The notes: a model not told the origin generated them from the letters alone. A stretch of DNA of 64,000 bases from Devosia nanyangense (GCA_016213505.1 JACRAF010000069.1:1-64000); one strand, 5' to 3'; counted from the stretch's first letter, positions 7,569 to 16,468 are shown. Translations and numbers: made by a program.

Positions 7569-7620
7569 AGAACGGATTGTTCTTCATCGACATCAATTCG
7601 GCTACGAACGTTATGTCTTC
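7569..7620. promoter_or_regulatory. Operator/promoter block between XRE and DUF3862-like genes
   Basis: AGAACGGATTGTTCT at 7569-7583 is a perfect 5-5-5 inverted repeat just upstream of the regulator start. With the following ATTCGGCTACGAACGTTATG it is almost unchanged at 20550-20601, although the flanking genes have diverged. This strongly suggests the XRE operator and the shared divergent promoters. Confidence 0.6.
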
Positions 7621-7673
7621 CTTCAAGTCCATATTGTAGTCACGTGACACACCTGAGAAGGGAGTGGTCGAAA

Positions 7674-8162
7674 ATGACAATCCAAGGCACATTTGGACGC
7701 CGTAACGCCCGCAAGACGGCGGTTCGGGCGCCGCAGCGAGAATCGGCGAACGAACGCATCGAGGTCGCCCCATTGCGGGCGTCGGGGCGCGGGCGGGCAG
7801 CCCTCCTGGGCGTGGTCGGCACTTTTCTGGTGCTATGGGCCATAGGGGCCGGAATGAGGGCTCACAAGGCGCCCGACACCCCGGCGCAGTCGGCGGCGGT
7901 GGAAACCAGCGCACCAGCGCGCAAGGCCCCAGAACCCTGCGAGGCGACGATGAAAGAGTACTCCTCTCTGACTCCAGGGATGTCGCTGCGACGCGCGGCG
8001 TCGATCATCGGATGTGCGGGGGAAGAGATGAGCCGTGCCGCGATCGGCGGGCAGGAGACCGTCATGGTGTCCTGGACGGGCAATGGCGGCTTCATCTCCA
8101 ACATGAACGCCACATTCGATAATGATCGTCTCGTCGCAAAAGCACAGCTGGGGCTGGAGTAG
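7674..8162 (+). CDS. Membrane-anchored DUF3862/SmpA-like protein
   Basis: A basic N-terminal segment is followed by one transmembrane helix (ALLGVVGTFLVLWAIGAGM, about residues 43-61). After it comes a domain beginning EYSSLTPGMSLRRAASIIGC and ending MNATFDNDRLVAKAQLGLE, which fits the DUF3862/BLIP-like fold related to SmpA/OmlA. The start MTIQGTFGRRN was chosen because the paralogue at 20626 starts MMTTQRSFGRRG. The preceding in-frame residues overlap the operator and are not credible. The soluble domain is probably periplasmic and its ligand is unknown. It is likely controlled by the divergent XRE protein. Confidence 0.7.
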   Translation: MTIQGTFGRRNARKTAVRAPQRESANERIEVAPLRASGRGRAALLGVVGTFLVLWAIGAGMRAHKAPDTPAQSAAVETSAPARKAPEPCEATMKEYSSLTPGMSLRRAASIIGCAGEEMSRAAIGGQETVMVSWTGNGGFISNMNATFDNDRLVAKAQLGLE

Positions 8163-8305
8163 AAGCAGGTTGGATCGCGCCCACCGCATCGCCGGCCTGA
8201 CCCGCCGACGTCCGGTCGGACTAACAGCTTCTGCACGCGGAGACATGGATTTTTGCTGCCCGACTTCGTGCTAGGATTTCGTTCGTCACCCGCCGGGATC
8301 AGCCA

Positions 8306-9781
8306 GTGGTCGCAAGCCTGAAACCTCTCTTTCTGTCGTCCTGCTTCCAGGACCCGCTTGGGGAGAAGCTAGGTATTCGCGCCCGCGTCCAGAAGGTGAC
8401 TGGTGGCGACCGGGATGCGGCGGGATCGTCACGACCGGTGTGGATGGCCGAAGACTTCCCGGAACTCGACCCTACCTCTCCACTCCCCGGTATTGAAAAA
8501 GCTCAATTGTGCCTCGACGGGGTGCGCGCGGCGGAATGCTTTGTTGCAGTGCTCAGCCATCGCCATGGGTGGCCGGTCGAGGTCGACGGCGCTGGGACAG
8601 TACCCAGCTCTTTCTTCGAGGCTGAACTGTTCGAGGCGGCCTTGCTGGAAAAGCCCGCCTTCATCTTCCTGCTGGACGGGTTCGATCCGATCGACAGGTT
8701 GTCGAACCTCCTTAAGCTGCTCGGTCCGTTCTTTCCGGGCATGGACCTGACACCTCTGAGCGAGGATGAAATCCTGCGGCGGATTTCACACCTGATTGCC
8801 CGGTATGAACGCCCGCGATGGATGCGGCTCCCGCTTGCGGCGCCACGCGTGGTGCCGCTGGCAAAAACCCTGATTGATTTGCGACACAGGCCCTATGACG
8901 TGCGGTCGGGCCTGCCTCCGCTGCGGTTCGTCGGACGGAGCGGCGATGCTTCTCTGCCGATACCCGATCCGGCCGTCGTTGCCGCCGTGATCGAGAAGGC
9001 AAGAGCATCGCCCAAGAACCAGACCCGCCTGATGCTGCTGTGGTTCGCCATCCGCGCACTGATGCGCGCGCCGATCGCCGACCCTGCCTTCGCACATCTC
9101 CTTCCCTTGTGGTCCGACGCGTTCGGTGCCTGGGCCAGCGCAGGCGCTTGGTACGGGCTGCACGCCCATATCGGCATGGGCTGCATCGCTGCACTGGGTT
9201 CGGCGGCGGAGGTGCGTGCGCTACAGGGAAGTGGTCCGGAAGCCTGGCGGACTCTCCCTCACGGCCCGCTTGCAACTGAATATTACTCGCTGGCGCGGAT
9301 TACCCGCAGCCCGCCAGGCATCCTCGATCTCGCCCTCCAGCATGTTAATGCGGCGATCGAAGCAGGCGCCGGCGTCCCGTCTCACGCGATGGCGATCCGC
9401 GCGAGCATCTATCGCGAGATGGGAAACATGGCCGCCGCGCTCGCGGAGTACGAGCGTGTCTGCGACTTGCGGCGTGGAGAGGGGGCGGGCTTTGGAGAAG
9501 CACAGAACGAATATGGCTTTGCACTCGTGCTGGCTGGCAGAACACGGGAAGGACTGAGGCTGATGGAAGAAGGCATTGCCAAGGAAACGCGACCCGACTT
9601 CCGGATTCGGGCTACTAGGAAGCTCGCGCTGGGCCATGCGCGCTCAGGGCACTTGATAAGGGCGCTGGACCTTGCTGTGATGGCCCACGACACGGCGGTC
9701 GAGGTCGGAGCCTACGACCAGATCCGAGGCCTCGAGCGCATGGCCAAGCAGATCGATCGACTGCGCTTCTGGCGCCTATGA
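8306..9781 (+). CDS. DUF4062-like domain protein with TPR-like C-terminus
   Basis: The N-terminal 150 residues have the layout of DUF4062 proteins: LFLSSCFQDPLGEKLGIRAR, then VWMAEDFPEL, CLDGVRAAECFVAVLSHRHG and FFEAELFEAALLEKPAFIF. That domain is a TIR/nucleoside-deoxyribosyltransferase-like fold common at the front of STAND-type and defence proteins. The last 200 residues look like tetratricopeptide helices (HAMAIRASIYREMGNMAAAL; RATRKLALGHARSGHLIRAL). No P-loop is seen. The start is GTG 8306 with a weak ribosome site. An immune or signalling role is inference. Confidence 0.6.
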   Translation: MVASLKPLFLSSCFQDPLGEKLGIRARVQKVTGGDRDAAGSSRPVWMAEDFPELDPTSPLPGIEKAQLCLDGVRAAECFVAVLSHRHGWPVEVDGAGTVPSSFFEAELFEAALLEKPAFIFLLDGFDPIDRLSNLLKLLGPFFPGMDLTPLSEDEILRRISHLIARYERPRWMRLPLAAPRVVPLAKTLIDLRHRPYDVRSGLPPLRFVGRSGDASLPIPDPAVVAAVIEKARASPKNQTRLMLLWFAIRALMRAPIADPAFAHLLPLWSDAFGAWASAGAWYGLHAHIGMGCIAALGSAAEVRALQGSGPEAWRTLPHGPLATEYYSLARITRSPPGILDLALQHVNAAIEAGAGVPSHAMAIRASIYREMGNMAAALAEYERVCDLRRGEGAGFGEAQNEYGFALVLAGRTREGLRLMEEGIAKETRPDFRIRATRKLALGHARSGHLIRALDLAVMAHDTAVEVGAYDQIRGLERMAKQIDRLRFWRL

Positions 9782-10199
9782 CGACCGGGTTTTTGGAGGT
9801 TTCCATGCCATGTTTCACTACGAGGAGATCGGTCACTCTCGATCGGCGAGATCGGGCGCACCGGGTCACTGACGTTGCCCCCAAGTTTTATCCAGCCTGA
9901 AGGAGACTCGGGCGGTTCCAAAACGGAGTGCTTACCCGTTGTGACTTATCGACTTTCGCGACCGGCAGCTTCTACCCGAGTTGCCACGACTCCTCATCGG
10001 TGAGCTGGCGCGCTGAGCCGAGAGGGCCGATCGGCAAAGCAGTCCGTTTGGTCGGGGCCATCGCATCAAAACCGGGCGGTGACCGCAACACAGCTTGGCT
10101 GGGGCAGAGAGTCCAGCACTCTTCACGTCCAGCTTGAGCATTGATGCCAGCTGGCTAACGGTACCTGCAAAGGGCGCGACCTATCTCAGTCGCCTGGTA
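9782..10199. other. Non-coding gap
   Basis: There is no open frame with a plausible start or family resemblance and no obvious repeat or RNA structure. It separates the DUF4062-like gene from the convergent secreted-protein cluster. Confidence 0.5.
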
Positions 10200-10823
10200 T
10201 CAGTTGTTCGCTTCCACCCGAAGGCGGCTGAGTGACATGATTGTGTAGAACGCCGTACCTTGTACTTGAATTGAGATTACAACCACCGGTTCGCTTGGAG
10301 TCACCTGGACGCTTCCCTCGGTGCCAGGGAGCGTGATGTCTGCCGGCGTCTCGCGTTGGGTGATGACTCCACAACCCGCCGGAACCGTTGCGTTAGGATC
10401 GATGCTGAATTCCATCCTCTCGGAAATCGGCGTTTCAAGGCACCGAGCGTAGACCTGCTGGACGACATCGGAAAGCGGCTCACGGAACTCAGCCGGGACG
10501 TTGTCTGCAAAGAATGGGGTGAAGAGCAATTTCTCGAAAGTGTCATCGGATGGAACCTGGCCCGGGTTGAACACGGTGGTCCGTGCAAAGTCCTTGAGCG
10601 CGGCCCCAAACTGAAAGGTTTGAGTGTCCGAAGATGATTTCGTGGAAGAGCCCTCAATGGTAAACGTGCACGTCTTTCCCGAAGTGGAAAGTGTCGTCGT
10701 CAGGCCGCTCGCTGCGGACGCTGTGGCCTTGTCATTGACGGCCGTGCAGTCTGTGATCGTATTGGCGTGAGTAACATCAGTGACCAACAAGAGGGCCATT
10801 GCCGCGATGAAAAACCTAAGCAT
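10200..10823 (-). CDS. Secreted hypothetical protein
   Basis: A clear Sec signal peptide (MLRFFIAAMALLLVTDVTHA) is followed by a 187-residue mature chain with four cysteines, Thr/Ser-rich at its start. GGGAGA lies eight bases upstream of the ATG. It is the last gene of a minus-strand group with the serine hydrolase (12 bp gap) and the c-type cytochrome protein. I do not recognise the family; a periplasmic or extracellular location is the only supported inference. Confidence 0.65.
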   Translation of the reverse strand: MLRFFIAAMALLLVTDVTHANTITDCTAVNDKATASAASGLTTTLSTSGKTCTFTIEGSSTKSSSDTQTFQFGAALKDFARTTVFNPGQVPSDDTFEKLLFTPFFADNVPAEFREPLSDVVQQVYARCLETPISERMEFSIDPNATVPAGCGVITQRETPADITLPGTEGSVQVTPSEPVVVISIQVQGTAFYTIMSLSRLRVEANN

Positions 10824-10835
10824 TTGACAGTCTCC

Positions 10836-12038
10836 CTATCTCGAAAAGGCATCGATGGCCGCAGCTGAGCAGCCACAATAAAGCGTGTCTCCGTCCGAGG
10901 ATGTCTCAAGGTGCCCCTGGGCCTTCGAGGGCAACCAGCGGAAGTTCGCTAGATCCTTGCTCTGGCTCATGCATTGGGGAAAGGCAGAGGCGAAATCGAC
11001 GATCGCGGCGAACGGGTCAGTCATCTCTCGGGCCGGATCGTAGGGCTTGCAGGACGAGACACTGAGAAGGTCGTCGTCGTACTGAAGAGCTGTCTTGAAT
11101 TCGCGCCCCCATAAGAAACTCTGGATTGGTTCGGGAGGGCAGAGGGCCCCTCCAAGCGGGCAGATGAGCCTCGCCTCATCCGTGTATCTCTGGACGATGG
11201 ATCTCCACGGGTAGAGGGAGACCAACCCCTCGCCCTCAACTTGAGCAGATCGCGAGGGTGTGGCCGCGTTGGCGTAGAATGAATGCGCGGGATAGAGAAT
11301 CTTGAGCGCGATCGTCAGGCCAATCAAGAGCAGGATAACCGCGAGGATCTGCTTGATATGGATCCTACCGAAGATGTCGATGTATCGAGGGGCAGACGCC
11401 GGAGTCTCGGCCCCAGGGGTGATCGTTCCGTCGCGGAGAAAGGGTACCCAATACTGGCTCGCAAAATTGCCATCAAAGAAGTAGCCGTGCCCGGCGCCGT
11501 TGTGAAATCGATCCGTCACATAGGCTGAATCGCCGTAGCCGAAGGTGCCGATGCTACCGCATCCAAAGGCTATGGCCTCGGCCACAGCCGGCCATGGGTC
11601 GGCCGTGCCAACGTCGTTGAGAACGACGTCTCTGAACCGTTGGTGGAAAAGATTGAACGGAAACTCTCGTGGCACGACACTGCCGCAGAAGATGACGTAT
11701 CGTGCCTTTACGTCGAACTCGCTCTTGAGAATGTTCGCTACACAGTGGCTGCCGAAGCTGTGAGCGACAAAGGAGATCTCTGCGTTCTTGTAACGATCCC
11801 TCAGCTCGCGAATCCGAACCATGACGCGTTCGAGCGCCCAACGACGAAGGATGGGCAGCGGTACAAGAAATTGCAGCAGGCCAAAGAAGCCGATGTTCGC
11901 ACGAGTTACGACAACGTCTGGAAGCGCCTCTTTGATCTGAGCGCCAACGACTTTTGTCCACTTCCCGAAGTCGCGGATGCCCGGCACGATGAGAACGACG
12001 TGTTCCACCTTGGCATCTGCCTCCTCCGTGCCCGCCAT
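10836..12038 (-). CDS. Alpha/beta-hydrolase-like membrane-anchored protein
   Basis: The N-terminus VEHVVLIVPGIRDFGKW is a typical first strand and oxyanion loop of alpha/beta hydrolases. The nucleophile elbow is AHSFGSH near residue 93, one residue off the usual GxSxG. A transmembrane helix (IKQILAVILLLIGLTIALKI) lies near residue 230, and the remaining 150 residues carry several cysteines. GGAGG six bases before ATG supports the start. It sits between the cytochrome-like gene (40 bp) and a secreted protein (12 bp), probably in one transcript. The substrate is unknown; lipase or esterase is a guess. Confidence 0.6.
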   Translation of the reverse strand: MAGTEEADAKVEHVVLIVPGIRDFGKWTKVVGAQIKEALPDVVVTRANIGFFGLLQFLVPLPILRRWALERVMVRIRELRDRYKNAEISFVAHSFGSHCVANILKSEFDVKARYVIFCGSVVPREFPFNLFHQRFRDVVLNDVGTADPWPAVAEAIAFGCGSIGTFGYGDSAYVTDRFHNGAGHGYFFDGNFASQYWVPFLRDGTITPGAETPASAPRYIDIFGRIHIKQILAVILLLIGLTIALKILYPAHSFYANAATPSRSAQVEGEGLVSLYPWRSIVQRYTDEARLICPLGGALCPPEPIQSFLWGREFKTALQYDDDLLSVSSCKPYDPAREMTDPFAAIVDFASAFPQCMSQSKDLANFRWLPSKAQGHLETSSDGDTLYCGCSAAAIDAFSR

Positions 12039-12078
12039 TGCTCACCTCCAAATCTATCTAGCCGTACGAAGGCCGCGA

Positions 12079-13563
12079 TTATTCCCGAGCGGAACGCTGA
12101 TCCATCGGCAACTGAGTGTCGCGACCGCCGAAGACCAGGTCGTCCATGAGGTCGCCTGGAGGCGCCTCGGAACTCATGACCGAATTGTCGTCTGGTGGAG
12201 GCGCCAGCGTGTCAGCGAACACATCGCCGGACGCCTGGAGAAATCTCTCGCACTCCTGCGATCCCGCTACCAAGTCTTTCGGCTTGGGGCCGGTGTACGG
12301 CGCGATATCGCCCTGCACGTTGTCGCCACGACACTTTGCCCAAGCTCGGAAATTGAGGATGCCTTTCATCGCTTGCAACGAGTAGTCGAGCGCCAGCGTG
12401 CCTTGCAGGATCGGCACGTCAGCTCCACGGGTTTCAAAGTAGCTCTTCAGCTCCGGGCGAGGGGCTGTCCCAGCCAATACCTCGGCGACCCAAGCTGGTG
12501 CGGGTCGTGTGAACGGAAGCTCGTCCGAGCCGTGACCGAAGTCGGCCGCGGTGTTGTGGCACGACAAGCAGGAGCTCACCGGGTTGTCGATGGGACCATT
12601 TGATCGGCCAAATAAACCCGTCCAAGGTGTGACGCCCTTCGATACGCGCCACGCCCACAACCGATCGCGGTAGAACGGGTCGTACCAACTCTCTGATAGG
12701 GCGGGCAGCGCAGCCGCTGTCGCCGGGAACGCATCCGGCGGAATGTGAAGTCCCGTCGGCCAGACGTCCTTATCATTCCCCCACTGCAGCGTGAACGGAT
12801 GGACGTCCGACCAACTGAACGTCGTTGCCGTGTCAGAAGAGTAGATGAATGTTCCGAAGAGCCAACCGGTCAGGGAGTTGGCGTCCGTGTCCCGCACGGC
12901 GATGTCGACCTGCGCGAGGCGGGCCTTCCGCTGCACGTGGTCATCGCACACGTCGACAGATATCGAACCTTTGAGGTAGGGCACCTCTGCATCCGGCGCT
13001 GTGCTGAAGAGCAGTTTGACCGCGACGGCCCCCGGTTCCATTGCGAAGTCTACGGTCGAGGGATCGGCTGGGTCCGCCCACATCTTCGCGAATGCTCGAG
13101 CAGCGATAGCATTGTAGATGCCCACCGCGTAGTTGGTGTGCCCCTGCGTTTGGTTGGGATGCAACTCGAACTTGAGGGATTGTCGTTCAAAGGTCAGTCC
13201 GTTGAACGGATCTCGATCCTGCGCCATCCACGGCGCGTGGACCCAACCATTCACGGGGTGCTTGCCGAGTTGCCATTGGATGGGATCGTTGTCGGTGATC
13301 GCCGATTGCAATACCGCCTGCATGTATTGTGCTGGCTGTAGCTTGAAATCGATGGCCTCCCAGGGCCGCGGCGGGCTCATCGCGCCGGCTCCCGCAAAGT
13401 CTAGCTGCGCCTGAAACCCTGCGTCTGCTGCGATGCCACAATCCGCGTTGTGGTCGCGCTGCAGCATGACTGGCGCGGCGGTTGCAAGCGGTGCTCGGAC
13501 CGGCACCTGGGCAAGGGACGGGGATGCGAGAAGAGTGAGAACCACGAAGGCTAAGCGCCGCAT
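12079..13563 (-). CDS. Secreted c-type cytochrome-like protein
   Basis: The signal peptide MRRLAFVVLTLLASPSLAQ is preceded by GGGGGG at ribosome-site distance, which fixes the start at 13563. The chain is about 494 residues with one haem-binding motif (SCLSCHN) around residue 365. The long N-terminal region is Trp/His-rich and beta-like. The haem would be attached in the periplasm. The same frame continues upstream without a stop through a remnant of an unrelated leader-bearing gene (13640-13914), but that part is a separate relic. Function beyond haem binding is not recognisable. Confidence 0.7.
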   Translation of the reverse strand: MRRLAFVVLTLLASPSLAQVPVRAPLATAAPVMLQRDHNADCGIAADAGFQAQLDFAGAGAMSPPRPWEAIDFKLQPAQYMQAVLQSAITDNDPIQWQLGKHPVNGWVHAPWMAQDRDPFNGLTFERQSLKFELHPNQTQGHTNYAVGIYNAIAARAFAKMWADPADPSTVDFAMEPGAVAVKLLFSTAPDAEVPYLKGSISVDVCDDHVQRKARLAQVDIAVRDTDANSLTGWLFGTFIYSSDTATTFSWSDVHPFTLQWGNDKDVWPTGLHIPPDAFPATAAALPALSESWYDPFYRDRLWAWRVSKGVTPWTGLFGRSNGPIDNPVSSCLSCHNTAADFGHGSDELPFTRPAPAWVAEVLAGTAPRPELKSYFETRGADVPILQGTLALDYSLQAMKGILNFRAWAKCRGDNVQGDIAPYTGPKPKDLVAGSQECERFLQASGDVFADTLAPPPDDNSVMSSEAPPGDLMDDLVFGGRDTQLPMDQRSARE

Positions 13564-13639
13564 CGTACCCCCCAAATAGACCTCAAGTATTACCTCAGTG
13601 AATGACAAATGCGTGGGCCCGTCAACTTCGGAGTCAAGT

Positions 13640-13914
13640 GAAGGCGATGGCGGCTCTGTGGTGCCGACCGGGCCCAGCCGTGGGCTTGGTTCGCGAGGCG
13701 GCGATCCTATCGGCCCGGCCGCAAGTTGCCGCACACGGCGGCCCTGTCGGGCGCAGCGGCGGTGCAGCGGGGCGAACTCGGCGCCGAGGGCGAGACGTTC
13801 GCTGGTTCGCGCCGAGTCTGGCTGCACTGCGCCCGCTGGCAACGACAACGCGGCCGCCGCGGCACCACTCAACAGCACGCCACGCCGATTGACCAAACTG
13901 GATGAAGTACCCAT
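13640..13914 (-). pseudogene. Truncated third copy of the 763-1281 gene
   Basis: It starts MGTSSSLVNRRGVLLSG and continues through the alanine-rich leader and HRRCARQGRRVRQLAAG in parallel with 763-1281. It then loses similarity. The C-terminal core is absent and no 75-residue partner gene follows. The open frame happens to run into the cytochrome-like gene. The upstream block (13915-14028) is also conserved, so the relic may still be transcribed. Confidence 0.65.
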
Positions 13915-14028
13915 ATCGCGACCTCACCAAAGAGCGTCGCGGTCGTGGCTTGGTCTCGGCTGTGTCGTCAAGGTGGGGCAGATGGCCTTCCTGTCATGAA
14001 GTGCCCGCGGTGAATCTGACCGTGATCT
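13915..14028 (-). repeat. Cassette upstream block, third copy
   Basis: Nearly the whole stretch matches 1282-1399, including GCGGTCGTGGCTTGGTCTCG and GTGCCCGCGGTGAATCT. Conservation of non-coding sequence upstream of a broken gene suggests recent duplication or a retained promoter. Confidence 0.5.
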
Positions 14029-14501
14029 CCATCCCCGACCCGGGCATGGGTTGCTGACGACCCTAACGGGTGGACCGCGCGCCCGGCGCCGCAGCTCGCG
14101 GCCGAACGAACGAATTTGGCGAGATAGCCCACTGTCCAGGTCGTCGAGTTCAAGGCGCCACTTATCGTGTCGGACTTAGCCGATAGGCCCGAAGAGTCGG
14201 CGGCCGGGACTGCGCCGATCGGCGCCGCCGTACGGGATCGATTCGTGTTCGAGCTTGCTGGAGACGATCGTCTCGGATCGCACCTCTATCTGCTCCTCTC
14301 CCCAAGCATGGGACGGACAAGGCGGTGAGCCGCAGAGGGGGTCTAGTGGAGAGAGACATGCAGCGGCGGGGCCAGGGAAAGAATGGGGCACGACCTGGCA
14401 TAGCCCCTCCGCCGGACACGAAATCCTTCCGCCTCGGCTGGCATGACTGTACCGCACCACTTTTGGTGAATCGTCGTCGGGTCACGATCGAAAGGATACA
14501 C
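14029..14501. other. Non-coding gap before the recombinase
   Basis: No tRNA, attachment-site-like repeat or convincing gene is visible. The recombinase promoter is presumably here, but I cannot assign hexamers with confidence. Confidence 0.45.
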
Positions 14502-15392
14502 ATGCCGTTTCTCATCGCCGCCAAGACCTATCTCGACTTCATCGCCCACGTCCGCCGTCTCTCCGCCCATTCGGTCGCGGCATACCGTTCCGATCTCTCA
14601 TGTTTTGCAGCGCGGTATCCAGGCGCACCTGCCGAACTGACGATGGGCATGCTCACCGAGCACGTCATCTGGCTTACGCGCGAACGTGGCCTCGCCGCAG
14701 CCAGTGTACGTCGCCACGCCGCGTCGCTTCGTTCCTTTGTCCGATACGCCGTTGAGCAGAAGCTCTGCGAACCGGCGCTAGCTGCATGGCGTCCTCAGCT
14801 CAAGCGTCCGCGTCGCTTGCCTCGGCCCGTCTCACGGGTCGAGATGCGCCAACTCGTCGCTACGTCCGGCAGAGCCGGCGACCTCGTCGTGACGGCTATC
14901 CTACTAATGGCGGGCACCGGTCTTCGCATCAGCGAACTCTGCGCGTTGCGGGTCGGGGATGTTGAGCCGGATGCCCGATCGATCCTCATTCTCGGCAAGG
15001 GAGCGCGGGAGCGGGTCGTCTATGTCGCCAATGCGAACCTTCGCGATCGCCTACGCAGCCTGATGGCAAGGAAGTCTGATGGTGGGGCACCGATCGACAG
15101 CTCATCGCCACTTTTCTATGCTCGTGACCACCGATCCCTATCGGCCGCCGCACTCCGCCGCCAAATCCGCGCACACGCGAAACGGACGGGCCTCGTGCGG
15201 CCAGTCTCACCGCACATGTTTCGGCATTCGGCGGCGACGTGGCTGATCGAGGAAGGGATCGATATTCGGACGGTGCAACGACTGTTGGGTCACGCTTCGA
15301 TCGCTACCACGGAAATCTACACCCATGTGGCAGACCGCCTTTTAGAACAATCGCTTAAGCGGGTCGACGTACTCCGCCGTGTCGCAGGCTGA
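14502..15392 (+). CDS. Tyrosine recombinase (XerC/D-like), candidate DNA invertase
   Basis: The 296-residue protein has a SAM-like core-binding N-terminus (LSAHSVAAYRSDL) and a full set of catalytic residues: Arg142 (GTGLRISEL), Lys166 (GKGARER), His238 and Arg241 (HMFRHSAATW), His264 (LGHASI) and Tyr273 (TEIYTHV). AAAGGA seven bases upstream fixes ATG 14502. The gene ends six bases before a 26-bp sequence that recurs inverted at 17008-17033 around two convergent genes. Proximity suggests that it inverts this segment, as FimB/FimE-like tyrosine recombinases do at their own switches. No tRNA or phage genes are nearby, so a prophage integrase is less likely. Confidence 0.9.
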   Translation: MPFLIAAKTYLDFIAHVRRLSAHSVAAYRSDLSCFAARYPGAPAELTMGMLTEHVIWLTRERGLAAASVRRHAASLRSFVRYAVEQKLCEPALAAWRPQLKRPRRLPRPVSRVEMRQLVATSGRAGDLVVTAILLMAGTGLRISELCALRVGDVEPDARSILILGKGARERVVYVANANLRDRLRSLMARKSDGGAPIDSSSPLFYARDHRSLSAAALRRQIRAHAKRTGLVRPVSPHMFRHSAATWLIEEGIDIRTVQRLLGHASIATTEIYTHVADRLLEQSLKRVDVLRRVAG

Positions 15393-15397
15393 GTGCT

Positions 15398-15423
15398 CGA
15401 TAACTCCGGATTATGCGCGCATT
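15398..15423 (+). repeat. Left 26-bp inverted repeat of putative invertible segment
   Basis: The sequence CGATAACTCCGGATTATGCG and the six following bases (CGCATT) match the reverse complement of 17008-17033 without a mismatch. It includes the ATG and codons 2-3 of the gene at 15413. Similarity stops abruptly on both sides, as expected for recombinase crossover sites. Confidence 0.85.
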
Positions 15424-16468
15424 AGCGGTGCTCTTCCCACCGACGATCATCCGAAACGTCTTCGGCGCCGAGCTGGCGCCGAACTGGTTGGTTGTGGGTT
15501 CGATCGCCGCCCTTGCCTTGGTTCAGACGGCGGCGGTCTTTGTTGGATCGTACATCGACGCGACTTGGATACTCCCAGGTGTAGGAAAGGGGCTGCTTGA
15601 GCACTATGGGGTCTGGGCCATCCTCATCGCCGACCCGCTGCTTCTGATCGCCGCCGGCTTCGCCTATCGCCAGTTCTGCATCGCAATGGAAACGTTGCCG
15701 TTCGTCGAGCGGGAGGGGACCGGTGACCTCAAATCGATCGTCAGGCCCTACTTCGACTTCATTGAACTCAAGGGGCGTTCGGTTTTCATATACTACCTTC
15801 TGGCGATCGTCGGTCTGCTGGCATGGGTCCTAAACCTCCTTCAGACCATTCAGCCGTTCGCTACGTACGGAAACGACGTGTTCGATGCCCTAGCTTACCC
15901 GTGGGGGTACGTCGGTAACAAATTCAACCTATTCGTCTCCTGGGTCGTCGTCGCCCCGGCCGTTGGGTTCATGCTCGTGTCTATGAGCTTCTCAACTTGG
16001 TTGATTCTGCGCCGCGTTGAGAATCTCGATGCACTCGGTCCGTCGGTACTCCATCCCGACGGGTGCTACGGGTTCGAGCATCTCGGGACGCTGAACGTTG
16101 CGCTGCTTTGGCCCTACCTGATCTCGTTTGGAGTGATGTTTGCCCTCAAACTAACCCATGAAGGCACCTATCCGTCACTCGTCGTACCTGTGATTGTGCT
16201 CGCGGTCGTTTGTATCGTTGTTAGCATCGTAACGATTCAGCCGATCACCTCGCACACAAAGAAGATCAGGCGGAAGACCTTCAACTCGCTCGTAGAGAAG
16301 AGCCACACGCAGGAAAAGTCGACCAATGCGGAGAGGCTCCGCTTTGCCGTGGAGCGCCTATCATTCTCCATGACGAGTGCATCACCCTATTCGAAGAATC
16401 TCAGCGCCCTACTGAACGTGATGCGCTTCTCTCCGGCCGTCCTGACTATGGTCCGGTTGCTTTCTTGA
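15413..16468 (+). CDS. Polytopic membrane protein, unknown family
   Basis: The 351-residue protein has about six hydrophobic segments, including WLVVGSIAALALVQTAAVFV, VWAILIADPLLLIAAGFAY, YYLLAIVGLLAWVLNLL and VIVLAVVCIVVSIVTI, and a basic cytosolic-looking tail. The start codon and first residues (MRA) lie within the left 26-bp inverted repeat. The gap to the recombinase stop is only 20 bp, so the two are probably cotranscribed. The 3-prime end overlaps the convergent phosphatidyltransferase gene by 23 bp. I do not recognise the family. Confidence 0.8.
   Translation: MRALAVLFPPTIIRNVFGAELAPNWLVVGSIAALALVQTAAVFVGSYIDATWILPGVGKGLLEHYGVWAILIADPLLLIAAGFAYRQFCIAMETLPFVEREGTGDLKSIVRPYFDFIELKGRSVFIYYLLAIVGLLAWVLNLLQTIQPFATYGNDVFDALAYPWGYVGNKFNLFVSWVVVAPAVGFMLVSMSFSTWLILRRVENLDALGPSVLHPDGCYGFEHLGTLNVALLWPYLISFGVMFALKLTHEGTYPSLVVPVIVLAVVCIVVSIVTIQPITSHTKKIRRKTFNSLVEKSHTQEKSTNAERLRFAVERLSFSMTSASPYSKNLSALLNVMRFSPAVLTMVRLLS

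Noticed and set aside
12079..13914. One 611-codon open frame fusing a Tat-like leader protein to the cytochrome-like protein
   Set aside because: The internal start at 13563 has its own signal peptide and a strong ribosome site, and the upstream part matches a separate gene family, so it is a relic joined by chance.
14502..15392. Recombinase as prophage or island integrase
   Set aside because: No tRNA or attachment duplications and no phage structural genes nearby; the adjacent perfect inverted repeat gives a better explanation.
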